Positions 5,479 to 7,726 of a stretch of 7,726 nt of DNA are shown piece after piece. This stretch comes from Candidatus Competibacteraceae bacterium (GTDB taxonomy: Bacteria > Pseudomonadota > Gammaproteobacteria > Competibacterales > Competibacteraceae), in contig JAGRHK010000062.1 in assembly GCA_020444985.1 (NCBI GenBank), forward strand, positions 1-7,726. The letters are read 5' to 3'. The notes under the pieces are model-generated. The model searched no databases and was not told the origin of the DNA. It saw only the letters and a program-made list of their open reading frames with translations. The first letter of the stretch is position 1, and every line of letters starts with the position of its first letter. The position numbers and the translations under genes are program-made.

Positions 5479-6689
5479 TCTGGGACGAACTGGAAACGGG
5501 TCTCGCGCAACGGGCGACTGCGGGTTTACTGCGCCGGCGTCGGACGCTGGATGCGCCGTGCGGCCCGGAAGCCGAGGTGGATGGCCGACGGTTAATCGCC
5601 TTTTGCAGCAACGATTATCTCGGGTTGGCCAATCATCCCGCGCTGATTGCAGCCGTGCAAGCGGCGGCGGCGCGTTGGGGCGTCGGCAGTGGCGCATCGC
5701 ATGTCGTCAGCGGCCATCTGCGTCCCCACGCCGAACTGGAAGAACGATTGGCCACCTTCGTTGGTCGTGAACAAGCCTTGTATTTCACCACCGGTTACAT
5801 GGCGAATCTGGCCATCGCGCCGGCGCTTCTGGAGCGCCATGACGCTATTTTCGCGGACCGGCTCAATCACGCCTCGCTGATCGACGCCGCCCAGTTGGCG
5901 CGCGCTGAACATATCCGCTATCCGCATGGCGATCTGGATGGGTTGGCTGATCGTCTTGCGCGCAGTCGGGCGCGGCGCAAACTGATCCTGACCGATGCGG
6001 TGTTCAGCATGGATGGCGATCTAGCGCCGTTGCCGGCACTGTTCGAACTGGCTGAACGCTTCGATGCCTGGTTAGTCGTGGATGACGCGCATGGATTCGG
6101 CGTGCTTGGTCCCCATGGACAGGGCAGTCTGGCCCATTTTCAACTGCCAGCATCGCCCCGCCTGATTCTGATGGGGACGCTGGGTAAAGCCGCTGGCGTT
6201 TCTGGAGCCTTCATTGCCGGCGACCGGCGTGTGATCGAGTGGCTGATGCAACGCGGACGCCCCTACATTTTCACGACCGCCTCCAGCCCAGTGATCGCCG
6301 CCGCACTGCTGGCGAGCCTGGAATTGATTGCCGCTGGCGATGACCGGCGGGCGCATCTGCAAAAATTGGTGATGCAGTTGCGCGCAGGACTTGAAGGATT
6401 ACCCTGGCGGTTGTTGCCTTCGCCAACCGCGATTCAACCGCTGGTGATCGGCGATAATCCGACGACCCTGGCGCTGGCGGAACGCTTATTCGCCCAAAAT
6501 CTGTGGGTTCCCGCGATTCGCCCGCCCACTGTGCCGACCGGTACGGCGCGGCTGCGGATTTCCCTGTCAGCGGCCCATACTGCGGAGCAAGTGGATGCCT
6601 TGCTCATGGCGCTGAAGCGTTGTGTTGCGCTGGATGCGCAGGCTGCCCTTGCCCACCTTCCCTCCTTGGCCAAGAGGGGAAATTCATGA
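5475..6689 (+). CDS. bioF: 8-amino-7-oxononanoate synthase (biotin synthesis)
   Basis: The protein has 404 residues, slightly longer than the usual 380-390. It is a PLP enzyme of the alpha-oxoamine synthase family that joins pimeloyl thioester with L-alanine, releasing CO2, to make 8-amino-7-oxononanoate. Visible landmarks are FCSNDYLGLANHP (43-55), the glycine-rich GVGSGASHVVSGH (69-81), and NHASLIDA with His132, which stacks on PLP. The sequence LTDAVFSMDGDLAPL comes next, then VVDDAHGFGVLG with Asp203 and His206. The Schiff-base lysine is Lys238 in LMGTLGKAAGVSG. The ATG at 5475 overlaps the rfbB stop and follows GGGGAAGG. The extra C-terminal residues (HLPSLAKRGNS) are encoded by a hairpin sequence that also carries the bioC ribosome-binding site. 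Confidence 0.96.
   Translation: MIWDELETGLAQRATAGLLRRRRTLDAPCGPEAEVDGRRLIAFCSNDYLGLANHPALIAAVQAAAARWGVGSGASHVVSGHLRPHAELEERLATFVGREQALYFTTGYMANLAIAPALLERHDAIFADRLNHASLIDAAQLARAEHIRYPHGDLDGLADRLARSRARRKLILTDAVFSMDGDLAPLPALFELAERFDAWLVVDDAHGFGVLGPHGQGSLAHFQLPASPRLILMGTLGKAAGVSGAFIAGDRRVIEWLMQRGRPYIFTTASSPVIAAALLASLELIAAGDDRRAHLQKLVMQLRAGLEGLPWRLLPSPTAIQPLVIGDNPTTLALAERLFAQNLWVPAIRPPTVPTGTARLRISLSAAHTAEQVDALLMALKRCVALDAQAALAHLPSLAKRGNS
6658..6681 (+). promoter_or_regulatory. Hairpin over the bioF end that covers the bioC ribosome-binding site
   Basis: TTCCCTCCTTGG (6658-6669) pairs with CCAAGAGGGGAA (6670-6681), with one mismatch and one G-U pair around a GGCC loop. The right arm contains GAGGGGA, the bioC ribosome-binding site, 5 bases before its ATG at 6686. 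Ribosomes finishing bioF would melt it, so it may couple bioC translation to bioF. Confidence 0.5.
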
Positions 6690-7624
6690 CGCGCCATCCA
6701 CTGAGCAGCGATGGCCGCCGCTCTCCGGGATTACCTGCCAAGCGACGCATTCGCCAGGCTTTCGATCAAGCGGCGGTGACGTATGACGAAGCCGCTGATG
6801 TGCAACGCGAGGTGTGCGATCGGCTGGCCGAATATTTCAAACCCTCCAGCAGCGATTGGCAACCGGCGGCTATTCTGGAAGCCGGCTGCGGCACCGGTTA
6901 CGGCGTGCGGTGGCTGCAACAGCATTGGCCTCGCGCTGAACTGACGTTAGTGGATTTCGCATCGAGCATGTTGATGGCATCACGTTTGCAATGTCCGTGG
7001 GCGATGCCGGTTTGCGCCGATATTGAGGCGCTGCCCTTTGCAGATCAGCAGTTTGATCTGTACTGGTCGAGTCTGGCCTGGCAATGGAACGATCCGCGCC
7101 AGTGTCTGACCGAAGCAGGGCGCGTATTGCGAGCTGGCGGGATGTTGGCCGTCGCCACGCTGGGAACCGATAATTTTCCCGAGTTGCGCCATGCTTTCGC
7201 CGCTATCGACGATTACAGCCATGTGTTGATGATGCCAACGCCTGAGCGTTTGTTGGCGCACTGCCAGGCGGATGGCTGGACCGTGCAGACTTGGCAGCGG
7301 CAAGCGGTGCGCCGGCATTATCCCGACCTGCGCGCCCTGCTGCGCCGGGTCAAGGCGGTGGGCGCCCGCGAGGTGGAGCAGCGCCGACCCGTCCCGTTCG
7401 GGCGGACCGCCTGGCAGGCGGTCACCGCGCGTTATGAGCAGTTGCGCGAACCCGAGGGATTGCCACTGACTTACGATGTGGTCTGGCTCATTGCGCATCG
7501 ACTCACCGCCCGTCCCTCTCGCCTGCTGGCGGGAGCAGGGTTGGGGGAGAGGAGCGATGCGGATGGTTCGCTTTTCTCGTCCGCTGACGGGAGAAGGGTT
7601 GGGAGAGTAGAGAGATGCAGATGA
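6686..7624 (+). CDS. bioC: Malonyl-[acyl-carrier protein] O-methyltransferase (biotin synthesis)
   Basis: The protein has 312 residues; relatives are often 250-300. It methylates the free carboxyl of malonyl-ACP with S-adenosylmethionine, so the fatty-acid machinery can extend it to the pimeloyl chain. After a polar N-terminal extension comes RIRQAFDQAAVTYDEAADVQ (21-40), the usual BioC opening. SAM motif I is LEAGCGTGYG (64-73), and VDFASSML (89-96) follows it. Next are ADIEALPFADQQFDLYWSSL (111-130) and WQWNDP (132-137). The BioC-like core ends near LPLTYDVVWLIAHR (259-272). The final 40 or so residues are encoded by two tandem hairpin repeats and look like read-through rather than domain. 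The start overlaps the bioF stop (ATGA, 6686-6689) and follows GAGGGGA. The stop overlaps a bioD ATG. Confidence 0.92.
   Translation: MTRHPLSSDGRRSPGLPAKRRIRQAFDQAAVTYDEAADVQREVCDRLAEYFKPSSSDWQPAAILEAGCGTGYGVRWLQQHWPRAELTLVDFASSMLMASRLQCPWAMPVCADIEALPFADQQFDLYWSSLAWQWNDPRQCLTEAGRVLRAGGMLAVATLGTDNFPELRHAFAAIDDYSHVLMMPTPERLLAHCQADGWTVQTWQRQAVRRHYPDLRALLRRVKAVGAREVEQRRPVPFGRTAWQAVTARYEQLREPEGLPLTYDVVWLIAHRLTARPSRLLAGAGLGERSDADGSLFSSADGRRVGRVERCR
7514..7565 (+). repeat. Hairpin repeat copy 1 inside the 3' end of bioC
   Basis: This 52-base unit matches 7572-7623 at 40 of 52 positions without gaps, with a 58-base period. It folds as a stem with CTC-GCC against GGC-(GG)-GAG around a TGCT loop (7518-7535), extended outward by CCCT/AGGG with one bulged base. 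The overall look (ccctctc, loop, ggcgggag, agggttgggg) resembles the short CCCTCTCC/GGGAGAGGG intergenic repeats common in gammaproteobacteria. Confidence 0.65.
7572..7623 (+). repeat. Hairpin repeat copy 2, ending in the bioD start codon
   Basis: This is the second tandem copy. TTCTC-GTC (7574-7581) pairs with GAC-(GG)-GAGAA (7586-7595) around a CGCT loop. Compared with copy 1, a C-G pair (7522/7529) is replaced by T-A (7580/7587), so pairing is kept. Its last bases, gatgcagatg, provide two in-frame ATGs for bioD, and the gagagtagagag run supplies the only purine-rich ribosome-binding sequence. Confidence 0.65.
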
Positions 7625-7726
7625 AGCAGGCATTTTTTGTAACAGGCACAGACACCGGCGTCGGTAAAACTCTGGTGACCTGCGCTCTGCTGCATGCAAC
7701 CCGGCAACGGGGCGTCACGACAGTCG
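7621..7726 (+). CDS. bioD: Dethiobiotin synthetase, 5' end only
   Basis: Thirty-five codons are visible before the window ends. MKQAFFVTGTDTGVGKTLVT carries the P-loop GTDTGVGKT (residues 9-17) that is diagnostic of BioD and binds ATP. The enzyme carboxylates 7,8-diaminononanoate with CO2 to form the ureido ring of dethiobiotin. The ATG at 7621 overlaps the bioC stop (ATGA) and gives the usual family start. An in-frame ATG at 7615 would add Met-Gln and has GGAG 9 bases ahead. Both lie in the second hairpin repeat. Confidence 0.93.
   Translation, partial: MKQAFFVTGTDTGVGKTLVTCALLHATRQRGVTTV

Noticed and set aside
6503..6685. Upstream extension of the bioC frame
   Set aside because: It lies inside bioF. 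The ATG at 6686 has a ribosome-binding site and an ATGA overlap, and BioC homology begins after it.
1..7726. CRISPR array, tRNA, rRNA or complete insertion sequence
   Set aside because: No regularly spaced repeats, no tRNA-like cloverleaf sequence and no transposase were seen.

Overview
The window reads as a chromosomal segment of a fairly GC-rich gammaproteobacterium. This rests on the gene families and on operon style: Xth-type exonuclease III, a bioF-bioC-bioD order and repeated ATGA stop/start overlaps. I cannot name the genus from sequence alone. Two GC-rich housekeeping blocks flank a compositionally different accessory patch of about 2.3 kb.

Region 1 (1-1223, minus strand) is the 5' two thirds of a YyaL/DUF255-type thioredoxin-domain protein, cut by the window edge. 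Region 2 (about 1350-3665) is the accessory patch. An identical 19-base direct repeat occurs at each border (1352-1370 and 3646-3664). Between them, all on the minus strand, lie a higB-higA toxin-antitoxin pair with a well-formed promoter, the broken 3' end of a tyrosine-recombinase gene, and a strikingly AT-rich orphan gene for a single-pass membrane protein. Degraded coding remnants lie next to both repeats. The simplest reading is a decaying integrated element that landed just upstream of xth; the right-hand repeat runs into the xth start codon.

Region 3 (3659 to the window end, plus strand) is a tightly packed likely operon: xth (exonuclease III), rfbB-like dTDP-glucose 4,6-dehydratase, bioF, bioC and the start of bioD. 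The last four genes are joined by ATGA overlaps, so translational coupling is likely. BioC makes the methylated malonyl starter that enters fatty-acid synthesis, BioF condenses pimeloyl thioester with alanine, and BioD closes the ureido ring of dethiobiotin. bioA, bioB and bioH are not in the window.

The most noteworthy small-scale structures are: (a) a perfect 6+5+6 palindrome that fills the whole 17-bp spacer of the higBA promoter; (b) a stem-loop between higB and higA; (c) a hairpin at the bioF/bioC overlap that buries the bioC ribosome-binding site; and (d) two tandem 52-bp hairpin-forming repeat copies read through by bioC, the second of which provides the bioD start codon. I found no CRISPR array, rRNA, tRNA or intact insertion sequence, and no clearly new multi-gene system. 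The best candidate for something undescribed is the AT-rich orphan membrane protein beside higBA.
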